NCBI GenBank assembly: GCA_009779515.1
Contig: WREE01000017.1
Coordinates: 1 to 19,415, forward strand
DNA length: 19,415 bases
Reading direction: 5' to 3'
Source of the DNA: Symbiobacteriaceae bacterium
GTDB taxonomy: Bacteria; Bacillota; JAAYKD01; WRDA01
This document shows, one piece after another, positions 1 to 6,779 of this stretch. The position numbers were made by a program, and so were the translations under genes. The notes under the pieces were generated by a model that was not told the origin of the DNA, did no database searches, and saw only the letters and a program-made list of their open reading frames with translations. Position 1 is the stretch's first letter. Each line of letters opens with the position of its first letter.

Positions 1-39
1 CGATTGGGTTGTTTCAATGTAGCAGCGGTCATTTCGTAG

Positions 40-59
40 GGGACGATGGTAATCGTCCC
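40..59. repeat. Perfect 8-bp inverted repeat (hairpin)
   Basis: GGGACGAT at 40-47 and ATCGTCCC at 52-59 are perfectly complementary around a GGTA loop. A nested outer pairing, AGCGG (24-28) with CCGCT (58-62), competes with its base. No T-tract follows, so this is not a standard terminator on the plus strand. Function unknown. Confidence 0.6.
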
Positions 60-130
60 GCTGGAATGTGTGTACACTTTCTAGACCCGGGGTCTCCGCG
101 CACGTGTGCGTGGGGTGGGAGTCTGGGGTT

Positions 131-149
131 TGGGGGCGGGTAGCCCCCA
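131..149. repeat. 7-bp G/C-rich inverted repeat
   Basis: TGGGGGC (131-137) and GCCCCCA (143-149) form a perfect stem around the loop GGGTA. It is the penultimate hairpin before the terminator at 161-195. It could be a back-up stop for transcripts coming from the right, or the end of an unseen gene to the left. Confidence 0.5.
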
Positions 150-160
150 TCTAACAAAAT

Positions 161-195
161 AAAAGCTGTCGTTTGCAAGCAAACGACAGCTTTTT
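161..195. terminator. Bidirectional intrinsic terminator
   Basis: GCTGTCGTTTGC and GCAAACGACAGC form a 12-bp perfect stem with a tiny AA loop, flanked by AAAA on the left and TTTTT on the right. On the minus strand the stem is followed by TTTTATTTTGTT, which suits termination of the Nif3-like/OsmC selenoprotein operon that ends at 213. On the plus strand the T-run would stop any transcript entering from the left. Confidence 0.85.
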
Positions 196-212
196 AGCGG
201 TTATGCTAAAGG

Positions 213-575
213 TTACTGAATAACCACAGCAGGGGGTGTTTCCAGATGCTTCTTGACATAGCAGCTGGGAGCATTGTCCAGCACCGCCTGACGCTGTTCC
301 GGGGTAAAGGATTCCGGGAAGGCAAAGGTGAAGGTTAGCTTAGTCATCATCCTGGTGGTGGGGTCGTTTTCGATATCGATAGAGAGATTTAATCCCAGGG
401 GATCCCAACCGTTAGTACGGCAAAGCCTTGCCGCTCCCGACATCATTCAGCCACCAACGCCGGTAACAAAGAGCTGGCTGGCAGCAAACCCCTCGGGGGT
501 AATGTAAAAGGATTGCTTCCCCTCGGTTTCGGCTAAGAAGCCTTGCTCCTGAACAGTGAGACTAATTTTAGGCAT
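213..575 (-). CDS. OsmC-family selenoprotein (in-frame TGA read as selenocysteine)
   Basis: An ATG at 575-573 follows GGGAGG with 8-nt spacing. It opens a 42-codon frame ending in a Gly-Val-Gly-Gly stretch, meets TGA at 449-447, and continues in the same frame for 77 codons to TAA at 213. The TGA sits where OsmC/Ohr-family proteins carry the reactive cysteine of the G-x-C motif. The downstream part looks like the OsmC C-terminal half: a helix, then a GWDPLGL segment, then a second conserved cysteine in the motif APSCYVKK (the family's CPV-type site). The product would be 120 residues with Sec43 paired to a cysteine near the C terminus. Known family role: thiol-dependent reduction of organic or inorganic hydroperoxides. 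It is the second gene after the Nif3-like gene, 35 nt away. A standard gene caller would report only the 77-residue fragment. Alternatives are a nonsense-mutated pseudogene or sequencing error; conservation on both sides and the SECIS-like hairpin argue against both. Confidence 0.8.
414..437 (-). promoter_or_regulatory. SECIS-like hairpin downstream of the TGA codon
   Basis: On the minus strand the core stem CGGCAA/TTGCCG closes a GGCT tetraloop. A G-T wobble, one A-A mismatch and two further pairs extend the stem. The loop begins 19 nt after the TGA at 449-447. Bacterial SECIS elements are hairpins inside the reading frame whose apical loop lies about 16-37 nt after UGA and has a G among its first two bases; both conditions hold. 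No covariation data were available, so the call rests on geometry and on the UGA context. Confidence 0.65.
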
Positions 576-610
576 AGTTTTTACCTCCCATTATCAAGGT
601 TTTTAGGTTT

Positions 611-1438
611 TTAGGTTATACCGCTGACCCGGACGATTTCGATCCCTTTGGCAGCCCAGGCATCCAGGATCTGGTTGAACCCCACGGAGTCGCTGGCCAT
701 ATGCCCAGCCACCACCAGGTTGGATTTGCCATGCTTCTTCATGGCTTCAATAACTTCAGGGGTAGCATGCATGCAAACAAAGGTGCCAATACCCGCATCG
801 GAGCAAGCGATATACTCATCGGCGGAAGGAGCTCCCACCCCGTACATCTCCACATAAACTCGTCCGGCAAAGCTATCTTTAGACCCTACCCATACTTCCG
901 GCTTCTGCCCTTCTAAGGCTTCGGCGAATTCACGGATAGTGAGTAGCTCATTGATGACATCTTGAACAGTGCAACGGGGGTTGCTCTCCATAAGAGCGTT
1001 CATCTTTGCCTGCACCGTGCGCTCTGCCAGCATGTCGGAAGGGGTATGGTAAGCCATATTACAGATATCCAGGATCTTGGCGGCATCGTGCATCTGGGTA
1101 CGGTTCCGGGAGTGGGCGCCACGTTTCCTGGTTTCGTTGTTCTTGTAAGCCAGCTTCTGGGCTTCGTTGATAGGAACACCGCACTCCATCAGCTTTTTCA
1201 TGTGGTCGCGACCAAAAAGCTCACCGGTGTTGGGGTTCATAATCCCCGAAGGGTGATGTTGCACTACGCAGTCGAAGCCTGCGTTTTTGGCGATCATCAG
1301 CCAGGAAGGGTCGAAGTCGACGCCAGCTAGGACGCGCTTAATTTCCTTACCGTTGTCGTAAACAATGCCAGAATCCTCCGACATCTCTTCCAAACCTACG
1401 AGAGCCAAAACCATTTGGTACATCTCTTTTGCGGTCAT
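611..1438 (-). CDS. Nif3-like / DUF34 metal-binding protein
   Basis: This 275-residue protein has the Nif3/YqfO (DUF34) signature: a VVQHHPSG motif with H61 and H62 in the N-terminal part and a C-terminal GHMASDS motif (H246, D250). Together these normally hold a two-metal centre. The region between is mostly helical and charged. Family members are often annotated 'GTP cyclohydrolase 1 type 2', but the physiological role is not settled. Replacement of the usual C-terminal Glu by Asp250 is mildly unusual, so it may be a divergent subfamily. The ATG follows GGAGG with 7-nt spacing, and a good promoter lies upstream (1481-1509). It is the first gene of a two-gene operon with the OsmC selenoprotein, which suggests a shared stress or metal/thiol role, but that is inference. 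Confidence 0.75.
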   Translation of the reverse strand: MTAKEMYQMVLALVGLEEMSEDSGIVYDNGKEIKRVLAGVDFDPSWLMIAKNAGFDCVVQHHPSGIMNPNTGELFGRDHMKKLMECGVPINEAQKLAYKNNETRKRGAHSRNRTQMHDAAKILDICNMAYHTPSDMLAERTVQAKMNALMESNPRCTVQDVINELLTIREFAEALEGQKPEVWVGSKDSFAGRVYVEMYGVGAPSADEYIACSDAGIGTFVCMHATPEVIEAMKKHGKSNLVVAGHMASDSVGFNQILDAWAAKGIEIVRVSGIT

Positions 1439-1460
1439 GCCAAAACCTCCATTATTGTTT

Positions 1461-1488
1461 TTGATGACGAACTATTACTTATTATACA
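1461..1488 (+). promoter_or_regulatory. Possible promoter for the YtcJ-type amidohydrolase, overlapping the divergent one
   Basis: TTGATG (1461-1466), a 16-nt spacer and TATACA (1483-1488) resemble a sigma-A promoter on the plus strand. The -10 box overlaps the minus-strand -10 box, so the two polymerases would exclude each other. The leader to the ATG at 1578 would be about 80 nt. This match is weaker than the minus-strand one. Confidence 0.4.
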
Positions 1489-1509
1489 CACCTGAGATAT
1501 GAAAATCAA
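1481..1509 (-). promoter_or_regulatory. Sigma-A type promoter for the Nif3-like/OsmC operon
   Basis: On the minus strand TTGATT (1509-1504) is followed by a 17-nt spacer and a perfect TATAAT (1486-1481). Transcription would begin near 1475, giving a leader of about 35 nt before the ATG at 1438. No other match as good exists in the divergent gap. Confidence 0.75.
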
Positions 1510-1577
1510 CAGGGCAGGATTTTTCCCTGGCAAATACGAAACAATTACGGTAAGTAAGATGGCTAGGAGGATCTTAA

Positions 1578-3188
1578 ATGGACAAAATACTCATGAACGG
1601 GAAGTTTGTTACTTTGGAAAAAGGCGCCCTGGTTACGGCGCTGCTTATCCGCGACGACCGCATTGCGGCGGTGGGCACCCTGGAGGAAGTGCAGTGCCTG
1701 ACTGCCACCACCACCCCCCGCATCGATATGCAGGGGCATACCGTTATCCCCGGCATTGTGGACTCCCATAACCACATTATCTCAGCCGGAGTGGCTATGG
1801 GTGGCGTTCTCCTCTTTGGAGCAGACACCATAGCCGAAGCTTGCCGACGGATTGCCGCTAAAGCCGCCACTCTCCCGCCGGGAGCCTGGCTGGAAGGCGC
1901 GGGCTGGATCGAATCCCAGTTTGCCGAAAACCGCCCCCCCAGCTTAGCAGAGCTGGATGCCGCCGCTCCCGACAACCCTCTTATCCTCTCCCGCCTCTTT
2001 GGAGGGAGCTTGGCTAACAGCAAAGCGTTGGAGCTGGCGGGTATCAGTAGAGGTTCAGGGCAACCGGAGCGAGGGGAGATTGTGCGAGACAGCAGCGGCA
2101 ACCCTACCGGTTACCTGAAAAACGGCGCCCAGGGAGCGGTTTCCCGCCTGGTGCCTCGTAACTCCGGCGCCAGCGACCCTTTGCTAACCGACAGCGCCGC
2201 CATTATCCAGGCTACCCAGGAGTATATCCGCTACGGCATTACCACCATTTTAGATCCCGGGGTCTCCCCTCGGGGGATGAAAGCCTACCAGTATACCCGC
2301 CAAAACGGGCAGCTCCCTTTACGCGTCGCCATGATGCCTGCCTGGTATGGTTTGGGAGCTTCCCAAGAGCGGAACTTAGCCCCCCTCGTCCCCTCTCTGG
2401 GAGTCTACGAAGGGTTTGGCGACAACTGGCTGCGCTTTGCTGCCCTAAAAATGGCCATAGATGGCGGAGTAGGTTCGAAGACGGCGATGATGATCGACCC
2501 CTGGATAGACGGTAGCCACACCACCATCCCCCTGCGCCTGGATTTAGACAAGCTGGAAGGGTACTACCGGGAGGCGCACAGCGCCGGTTGGGGCATAGGT
2601 ATCCATTGCTGCGGCGACTTAGCTCAGGACATTGCCAACCGTACCTTGGCCAAAGTTATCGACGAGTTAGGCGACCATCGGCGGCATCATATCATCCACG
2701 GTTACTTTCCTTCCCCGGAAAGCCTGGAAATTATGGCCAAGTACGATATTGGCGTTTCAGTTCAACCTGGCTTTATTTACGTCGAAGGAGATATTTACGA
2801 GGAGCATTTGCCTACTGCCAAAGTCCACACCTTTAAGCCTTTACAAACCTACCTGAAGCACGGGATTAAGGTCTTTGCCAACTCCGATATGACCTCTGCC
2901 CACTATAACCCCTTCTTGGGCATTTACAGCGCTGTTACCCGTCTTACCAGCCAAGGCAAGCAGCTGGGGGATGCGGAGTGTGTCTCGGTGGAAACCGCCC
3001 TGGAGCTCTTTATTAAAAACGGTGCTTGGTACTGTAACCTGGAGGACGAAGTCGGCTCCCTAAAAGTTGGGAAACAAGCCGACCTGGCGATTCTAGATAG
3101 AGATATTCTTACTATCCCCTCCCAGGAGATTAAGGACCTTAAAGTCATTGGCACCTACATTGCCGGCCAAGAAGTCTATAAAGCCTAA
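1578..3188 (+). CDS. YtcJ-family (amidohydrolase 3) metal-dependent hydrolase
   Basis: The 536-residue length and motif order match the YtcJ / N-substituted formamide deformylase group of the amidohydrolase superfamily. A small N-terminal beta domain precedes DSHNH (H64, H66). The family's K-x-x-x-DG motif is present (K291, D295), then GIHCCGD (H343), RHHIIHG (H371/H374) and a late Asp in NSDMTS (D437). The C terminus returns to the beta domain with a typical G-KQADLAILD stretch. These enzymes cleave C-N bonds of amides; the substrate cannot be predicted. The ATG at 1578 follows AGGAGG with 7-nt spacing. It is transcribed divergently from the Nif3-like gene. It is one of three amidohydrolase-superfamily members in the window, so it may act on a related nitrogenous substrate, but it is not in the microcompartment operon. 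Confidence 0.85.
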   Translation: MDKILMNGKFVTLEKGALVTALLIRDDRIAAVGTLEEVQCLTATTTPRIDMQGHTVIPGIVDSHNHIISAGVAMGGVLLFGADTIAEACRRIAAKAATLPPGAWLEGAGWIESQFAENRPPSLAELDAAAPDNPLILSRLFGGSLANSKALELAGISRGSGQPERGEIVRDSSGNPTGYLKNGAQGAVSRLVPRNSGASDPLLTDSAAIIQATQEYIRYGITTILDPGVSPRGMKAYQYTRQNGQLPLRVAMMPAWYGLGASQERNLAPLVPSLGVYEGFGDNWLRFAALKMAIDGGVGSKTAMMIDPWIDGSHTTIPLRLDLDKLEGYYREAHSAGWGIGIHCCGDLAQDIANRTLAKVIDELGDHRRHHIIHGYFPSPESLEIMAKYDIGVSVQPGFIYVEGDIYEEHLPTAKVHTFKPLQTYLKHGIKVFANSDMTSAHYNPFLGIYSAVTRLTSQGKQLGDAECVSVETALELFIKNGAWYCNLEDEVGSLKVGKQADLAILDRDILTIPSQEIKDLKVIGTYIAGQEVYKA

Positions 3189-3313
3189 GGGACAACTTCC
3201 GATACCAAACAGCTATCTTCTCCTGGTCTTACCTAGCCGTAGGTTCCGCCGGCGGGATCCTGGCTTTAGTCACAAGGAGCATTCACCAAGTAAGCGCTGA
3301 GCCGTCAACGAAA

Positions 3314-3373
3314 GGAGGAACGCCGTTTCCTCCCCCTGGCTTAAACCAAGGGGCTCCTCGGCGACAATTTTTT
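3314..3373 (+). promoter_or_regulatory. Structured leader with terminator-like hairpin before the branching enzyme
   Basis: The 183-nt gap 3189-3371 has no gene. Its right end holds two competing structures. GGAGGAA (3314-3320) pairs perfectly with TTCCTCC (3327-3333). Alternatively CGCCG (3321-3325) pairs with CGGCG (3359-3363) around an inner stem CCCCTGG / CCAAGGGG (one bulge). This second hairpin is followed by ACAATTTTTTG, as in an intrinsic terminator, and the T-run ends at the start codon of the next gene. The first pairing would block the second. It may be a plain terminator of the upstream gene or an attenuator. Farther left, CCGCCGGCGG at 3247-3256 is self-complementary. I recognise no riboswitch class. 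Confidence 0.45.
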
Positions 3374-3374
3374 G

Positions 3375-5312
3375 ATGAACATTTTGCAACTAGACCCCTG
3401 GCTGGCGCCCTATGAGGCTGCTATCACCAAGCGCTTGGAGCTGTTTGCCGAGGCAAAAAGCCAGATGGTTCCTCCCGGGGAGACTCTGGCTTCCCTCTGT
3501 AACGGTCACCTGTATTACGGCTTTCACCCCAGCCCCGAAGGTTGGGTCTACCGCGAGTGGGCGCCTGCCGCTTCAGAGCTGGCTCTCTGTGGCGATTTCA
3601 ACGGCTGGAACTCCCAGAGCCACAAATTAACAGCTTTAGGCAACGGTAACTGGGAGATTACCATACCCGGCGAAATACCCCACGGCTCCCGAGTGCAGCT
3701 GCGCCTACGCTCCCAAGGCAGAGAGCTTAGACGGATACCTCTGTACTGTAAGAGGGTAGTGCAGGATCTTATCACCCGCGAGTTTGCCGGAGTCATCTGG
3801 CTGCCCCCTGAGCCTTACCGCTGGCGACACCAAGGCTTTATCCCTCAGGAGCCTCTGTATATCTACGAATGCCATGTGGGCATGTCTGCCGAGCAGGCGA
3901 CAGTCTCCACCTTTAGCGAGTTTACGGTTAAAGTGCTGCCTCGGATAAAGGCCTTGGGCTACACTGCCATTCAGCTGATGGCGATTATGGAGCACCCCTA
4001 CTACGGCTCCTTCGGCTACCAGGTCTCCAACCTCTTTGCGGTTACTTCCCGTTTGGGTACCCCGGAGGAGCTAAAAGAGCTGGTGGACACTGCCCACGGC
4101 ATGGGAATTGCTGTAATTATGGACATAGTCCACTCTCATGTCGTGAGAAATACCCGGGAAGGGTTAGCTGAGTTCGACGGCACCGACTATCAGTTTTGCC
4201 ACCAGGGGGTTCGGGGCAATCACCCTGCTTGGCAAACCCGCCTTTATAACTATGGCAAAGCCGAGGTGCGCCACTTTCTCCTCTCCAACGTAAAGTATTG
4301 GCTGGAGGAGTACCGCTTCGATGGCTTGCGCTTCGACGGTATAACCTCCATGCTTTACCACCACCACGGTTTAGGGGTCTCCTTTGTCCGCTACGACCAA
4401 TACTTTTCCCCGGAAACTGATACCGAGGCGATTATCTACCTGCAACTGGCGACGCTCCTTGGCAAGGAGATTAACCCCCACTGCCTGCTCATTGCCGAGG
4501 ATATGAGCGGTATGCCCGGAATGTGCTTAAGCCACGCCGCCGGGGGCTTCGGCTTCGACTACCGCCTGAATATGGGCTTGCCCGATTATTATATTAAAAT
4601 GATGAAGCAAAAAGAGGAAGATTGGGATTTAGGGCAGCTTTGGTATGAGCTGACCACCAGGCGCCCCGGAGAGAAGGTTATAGGCTATACCGAGTCCCAC
4701 GACCAGGCTTTGGTAGGGGATAAAACCCTTATCTTTTGGATGGCCGACCGAGATATGTACACCCACATGGGTAAAGAGGATACCAATCCCCGGGTGGAAC
4801 GAGCCTTGGCTCTGCATAAGATGCTACGCCTGGTAACTTGCGCCGTGGGGGGAGATGGCTATCTAAACTTTATGGGCAACGAGTTTGGTCACCCGGAATG
4901 GATTGACTTTCCCCGGGAAGGCAACAATTGGAGCCATCATTATGCCCGCCGCCAGTGGTCTCTAGCCGACAATCCCGCCTTAAAGTACAACTATCTCCTG
5001 CATTTCGACCGCGCCATGTTAGCCTTTTTAGCCCAGGAAGGAGTCTACGGTCGCCCCTCTCATTGTTTGCTGAACAATAACAAGAGACGCCTCTTAGTCT
5101 TTACCAAAGGGGATTACCTGTTCCTCTTGAATTTCCATGCCTCCCAAAGCTATTTGCACCCCCTACCCAAAAGTAGGGAGAGAAAAATAGCCTTCCACAG
5201 CGCCTGGCAGCGCTTTGGAGGCTTTGTCGAAGAAAACGTGAACGCAGGGCTGCTACGCCTAGATGGAGTGGTGGTCGATCCCCGCACCGCCGTGGTGGTC
5301 AAGGTAACGTAA
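3375..5312 (+). CDS. glgB: 1,4-alpha-glucan branching enzyme, eukaryotic-type (GH13 subfamily 8)
   Basis: The 645-residue protein makes alpha-1,6 branches in glycogen. The N-terminal LDPWLAPY segment resembles the start of eukaryotic branching enzymes. A CBM48-like beta domain follows (about 55-130, WAPAASELALCGDFNGW), then a GH13 barrel. Catalytic residues are D321 in RFDGLRFDGITSM, E375 in IAEDMSG and D443 in YTESHDQALVGDK. Motifs such as HPYYGSFGYQV, VHSHVVRN, FDGITSMLYHHHG and ESHDQALVGDK are those of the animal/fungal/plant GBE family rather than of E. coli-type GlgB. The start is ATG 3375; a TTG three bases earlier is possible. No ribosome binding site lies at normal distance, and the nearest GGAGG is about 55 nt upstream inside a hairpin. 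purC follows after 28 nt. No other glycogen gene is in the window. Confidence 0.9.
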   Translation: MNILQLDPWLAPYEAAITKRLELFAEAKSQMVPPGETLASLCNGHLYYGFHPSPEGWVYREWAPAASELALCGDFNGWNSQSHKLTALGNGNWEITIPGEIPHGSRVQLRLRSQGRELRRIPLYCKRVVQDLITREFAGVIWLPPEPYRWRHQGFIPQEPLYIYECHVGMSAEQATVSTFSEFTVKVLPRIKALGYTAIQLMAIMEHPYYGSFGYQVSNLFAVTSRLGTPEELKELVDTAHGMGIAVIMDIVHSHVVRNTREGLAEFDGTDYQFCHQGVRGNHPAWQTRLYNYGKAEVRHFLLSNVKYWLEEYRFDGLRFDGITSMLYHHHGLGVSFVRYDQYFSPETDTEAIIYLQLATLLGKEINPHCLLIAEDMSGMPGMCLSHAAGGFGFDYRLNMGLPDYYIKMMKQKEEDWDLGQLWYELTTRRPGEKVIGYTESHDQALVGDKTLIFWMADRDMYTHMGKEDTNPRVERALALHKMLRLVTCAVGGDGYLNFMGNEFGHPEWIDFPREGNNWSHHYARRQWSLADNPALKYNYLLHFDRAMLAFLAQEGVYGRPSHCLLNNNKRRLLVFTKGDYLFLLNFHASQSYLHPLPKSRERKIAFHSAWQRFGGFVEENVNAGLLRLDGVVVDPRTAVVVKVT

Positions 5313-5337
5313 AAAATGTGAAAGGACGATATTTTTT
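5311..5337 (+). repeat. Inverted repeat that places the purC ribosome binding site in a loop
   Basis: AAAAAAT (5311-5317) and ATTTTTT (5331-5337) are perfectly complementary and enclose GTGAAAGGACGAT, which contains the only Shine-Dalgarno-like sequence (AAAGGA) before purC. The distance from GGA to the ATG at 5341 is 14 nt, longer than usual. Folding of this weak A/T stem could change access or effective spacing. Confidence 0.4.
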
Positions 5338-5340
5338 ATT

Positions 5341-6018
5341 ATGAAGCTAGTCAAAATAGGCAAAACCAAGGATGTTTACGATTTAGAAGATGGCAGCTAC
5401 CTGTTACAGTTTAAGGACGATGTCACCGGCAGCGACGGGGTTTTCGACCCCGGGGCGAACACAGTGGGGCTTACCCTTTCTGGTGCCGGGCAGGCAGGGT
5501 TAGCCATGACCGTGCGTATCTTTAACGAGCTACAAAAACAGGGGGTGGCTACCCACTTTATCAGCGCCGACTTAGAAAAAGCCACCATGGTAGTTAAACC
5601 CGCCACCCTTCTCGGCAAAGGGATAGAAATTATCTGTCGTTACCGAGCGGTGGGGAGCTTCTTCCGGCGCTACGGAGGTTATATTGCCTCAGGCACCCCC
5701 ATACCTGCTTTTGTGGAGGTCACTCTCAAAGACGATGAACGAGGAGACCCGCCTCTAACCAAAGATTGCCTGGAACTGCTGGGGATACTAACCCCTCAGG
5801 AGTACGAGAATATCGTAGCCCAGACTAAGAGCATTTGCCAAATTATCAAAGACTTTTTAGCCCTAAAAGGTATGGAGCTCTACGATATTAAGCTGGAGTT
5901 TGGGCGCTCCGGAGGCGAGATAATTCTCATTGACGAAATTTCCCTGGGCAGTATGCGAGTTTATGCCGATGGCGAACCTTTAGCCCCCTTGGAACTCTCC
6001 CAAAGGGTGGTCTCTTAA
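5341..6018 (+). CDS. purC: Phosphoribosylaminoimidazole-succinocarboxamide synthase (SAICAR synthetase)
   Basis: The enzyme joins aspartate to CAIR using ATP in cytosolic purine synthesis. Of 225 residues, the N-terminal KTKDVYDLEDG and FKDDVTGSDG (25-33) form the nucleotide-binding region. IEIICRYRAVGSF (95-107), DPPLTKD (136-142), YDIKLEFG (181-188) and LIDEIS (196-201) are the family signatures. The variants FDPGANTVGLTLSGAG and GSMRVYADG match the PurC version I associate with anaerobic Clostridia rather than the E. coli form. Length is normal. It follows the branching enzyme on the same strand with no other pur gene nearby, so purine genes are probably dispersed in this genome or this is a second copy. 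It ends convergently with the DNA glycosylase, 73 bases away. Confidence 0.9.
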   Translation: MKLVKIGKTKDVYDLEDGSYLLQFKDDVTGSDGVFDPGANTVGLTLSGAGQAGLAMTVRIFNELQKQGVATHFISADLEKATMVVKPATLLGKGIEIICRYRAVGSFFRRYGGYIASGTPIPAFVEVTLKDDERGDPPLTKDCLELLGILTPQEYENIVAQTKSICQIIKDFLALKGMELYDIKLEFGRSGGEIILIDEISLGSMRVYADGEPLAPLELSQRVVS

Positions 6019-6091
6019 ACCTCCTGGAGCCGCGGCAGCACCCTGGTAAACTCGGCGATTAAGGTGGCAACCCCGGAGTAGTGTGCCTGGA

Positions 6092-6724
6092 TCATAGGAG
6101 AGGGGTTGGCTTGGTCTGGCTTCCCGAAGATACCTCCCAGAGATACAAGCTGGCTACTGAGCCATAGGGGGAGTAGAGTTGCCGATGCTGGGCAAACTGC
6201 TGGGGCGAGAGCTCTTCATAGCCGTAAAGTAGGGAGATACCACGGCGAATACCCAGGTCTCCGTAGCTGAGGATATCCGGTCGCTGCAAGGCGAAAAGCA
6301 AAAGCATTTCCGCCGTCCACCGCCCCACCCCCTCCAGATGCCTGAGCGCCTCGCTAACTTCAGCATCCGTCATCCCAGGGATAGCTGCCATATCTAAAGT
6401 GCCTTCGGCAATTTGGCGGGCAGCCTTTTGCATATAAGCTACTTTGCGAAAAGAGAGGCCACACTTTTGCAACTCCTCCCCTGAAGCAGCTAATATGCGA
6501 AGCGGGGTTACCGTCACCAGCAGATCCTCCAGGCGCTTCCAGACGGTTTTTTGCGCCTTGGAGGATATTTGCTGCCCCACCATAGTGCGCATCAGCCCGG
6601 TGAACAGATCCGGATAGACCTCCCGGTAAACCATGCCTATGCTCCGGATGGCGCCTGCCAGGATATTGTCCCGTTCACTGAGGTAGTGAATTTCCACTTC
6701 GCCGTAGGGAAAATAGTTGGTCAT
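6092..6724 (-). CDS. AlkA-type DNA-3-methyladenine glycosylase (HhH-GPD family)
   Basis: A 210-residue base-excision repair glycosylase. MVGQQISSKAQKTVWKRL (48-65) is the typical first conserved block. LEGVGRWTAEMLLLFAL (130-146) is the helix-hairpin-helix DNA-binding motif, and D156 in LSYGDLGIRRG is the catalytic Asp. The tail YSPYGSVASLYLWE is typical of the clostridial family version. It lacks the N-terminal beta domain of E. coli AlkA, as do many Gram-positive homologues. No FeS cysteine cluster of the MutY/Nth type is present, which excludes those relatives. It lies 55 nt beyond the last exporter gene of the microcompartment operon on the same strand; co-transcription is possible but a functional link is not evident. 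Confidence 0.85.
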   Translation of the reverse strand: MTNYFPYGEVEIHYLSERDNILAGAIRSIGMVYREVYPDLFTGLMRTMVGQQISSKAQKTVWKRLEDLLVTVTPLRILAASGEELQKCGLSFRKVAYMQKAARQIAEGTLDMAAIPGMTDAEVSEALRHLEGVGRWTAEMLLLFALQRPDILSYGDLGIRRGISLLYGYEELSPQQFAQHRQLYSPYGSVASLYLWEVSSGSQTKPTPLL

Positions 6725-6779
6725 ATCTTACCCCAACTTCCTTAGGATGATGAGATTCCCGGCTGAAGAAGAACCGGTT

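Larger units (their letters stand above)
1..160. other. Gene-free palindrome-rich region
   Basis: No convincing coding region is seen here. The stretch holds a succession of short inverted repeats: a perfect 8-bp hairpin at 40-59, an 8-bp palindrome GTGTACAC at 70-77, a 13-bp odd palindrome AGACCCGGGGTCT at 83-95, an imperfect one at 97-110, and a 7-bp G/C hairpin at 131-149. The bidirectional terminator at 161-195 follows at once. The G-rich strand around 111-150 recalls the G/C-rich hairpins often found downstream of genes on mobile elements, but no integrase or repeat is present to support that. The left edge of the window cuts off the context. Confidence 0.5.

Noticed and set aside
1..20. 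GTTTCAAT-like sequence resembling a CRISPR repeat end
   Set aside because: It occurs once, with no second copy or spacer pattern in the window.
213..446. Stand-alone 77-residue protein starting at the Met pair after the TGA
   Set aside because: It lacks a ribosome binding site, and its conserved sequence continues in frame upstream through the TGA to a well-supported ATG at 575. It is the distal part of the selenoprotein.
648..1330. Plus-strand open frames of 69-122 codons
   Set aside because: They are antisense to the Nif3-like gene, show no family pattern and have no translation signals.
3189..3313. Known riboswitch (cobalamin, guanidine-I, TPP, Moco and c-di-GMP patterns considered)
   Set aside because: Isolated short similarities only; none of the required conserved cores could be assembled.
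6092..6094. Selenocysteine readthrough at other TGA stops, for example the end of the DNA glycosylase
   Set aside because: The ten codons after the TGA are not family-like and soon reach another stop; the protein is already full length.
6015..6160. Minus-strand frame after the DNA glycosylase ending MIQAHYSGVATLIAEF... at a TAA that overlaps the purC stop
   Set aside because: It looks protein-like and could be a frameshifted tail, but the glycosylase already ends with the usual YLWE tail and no family match is apparent, so chance is more likely.
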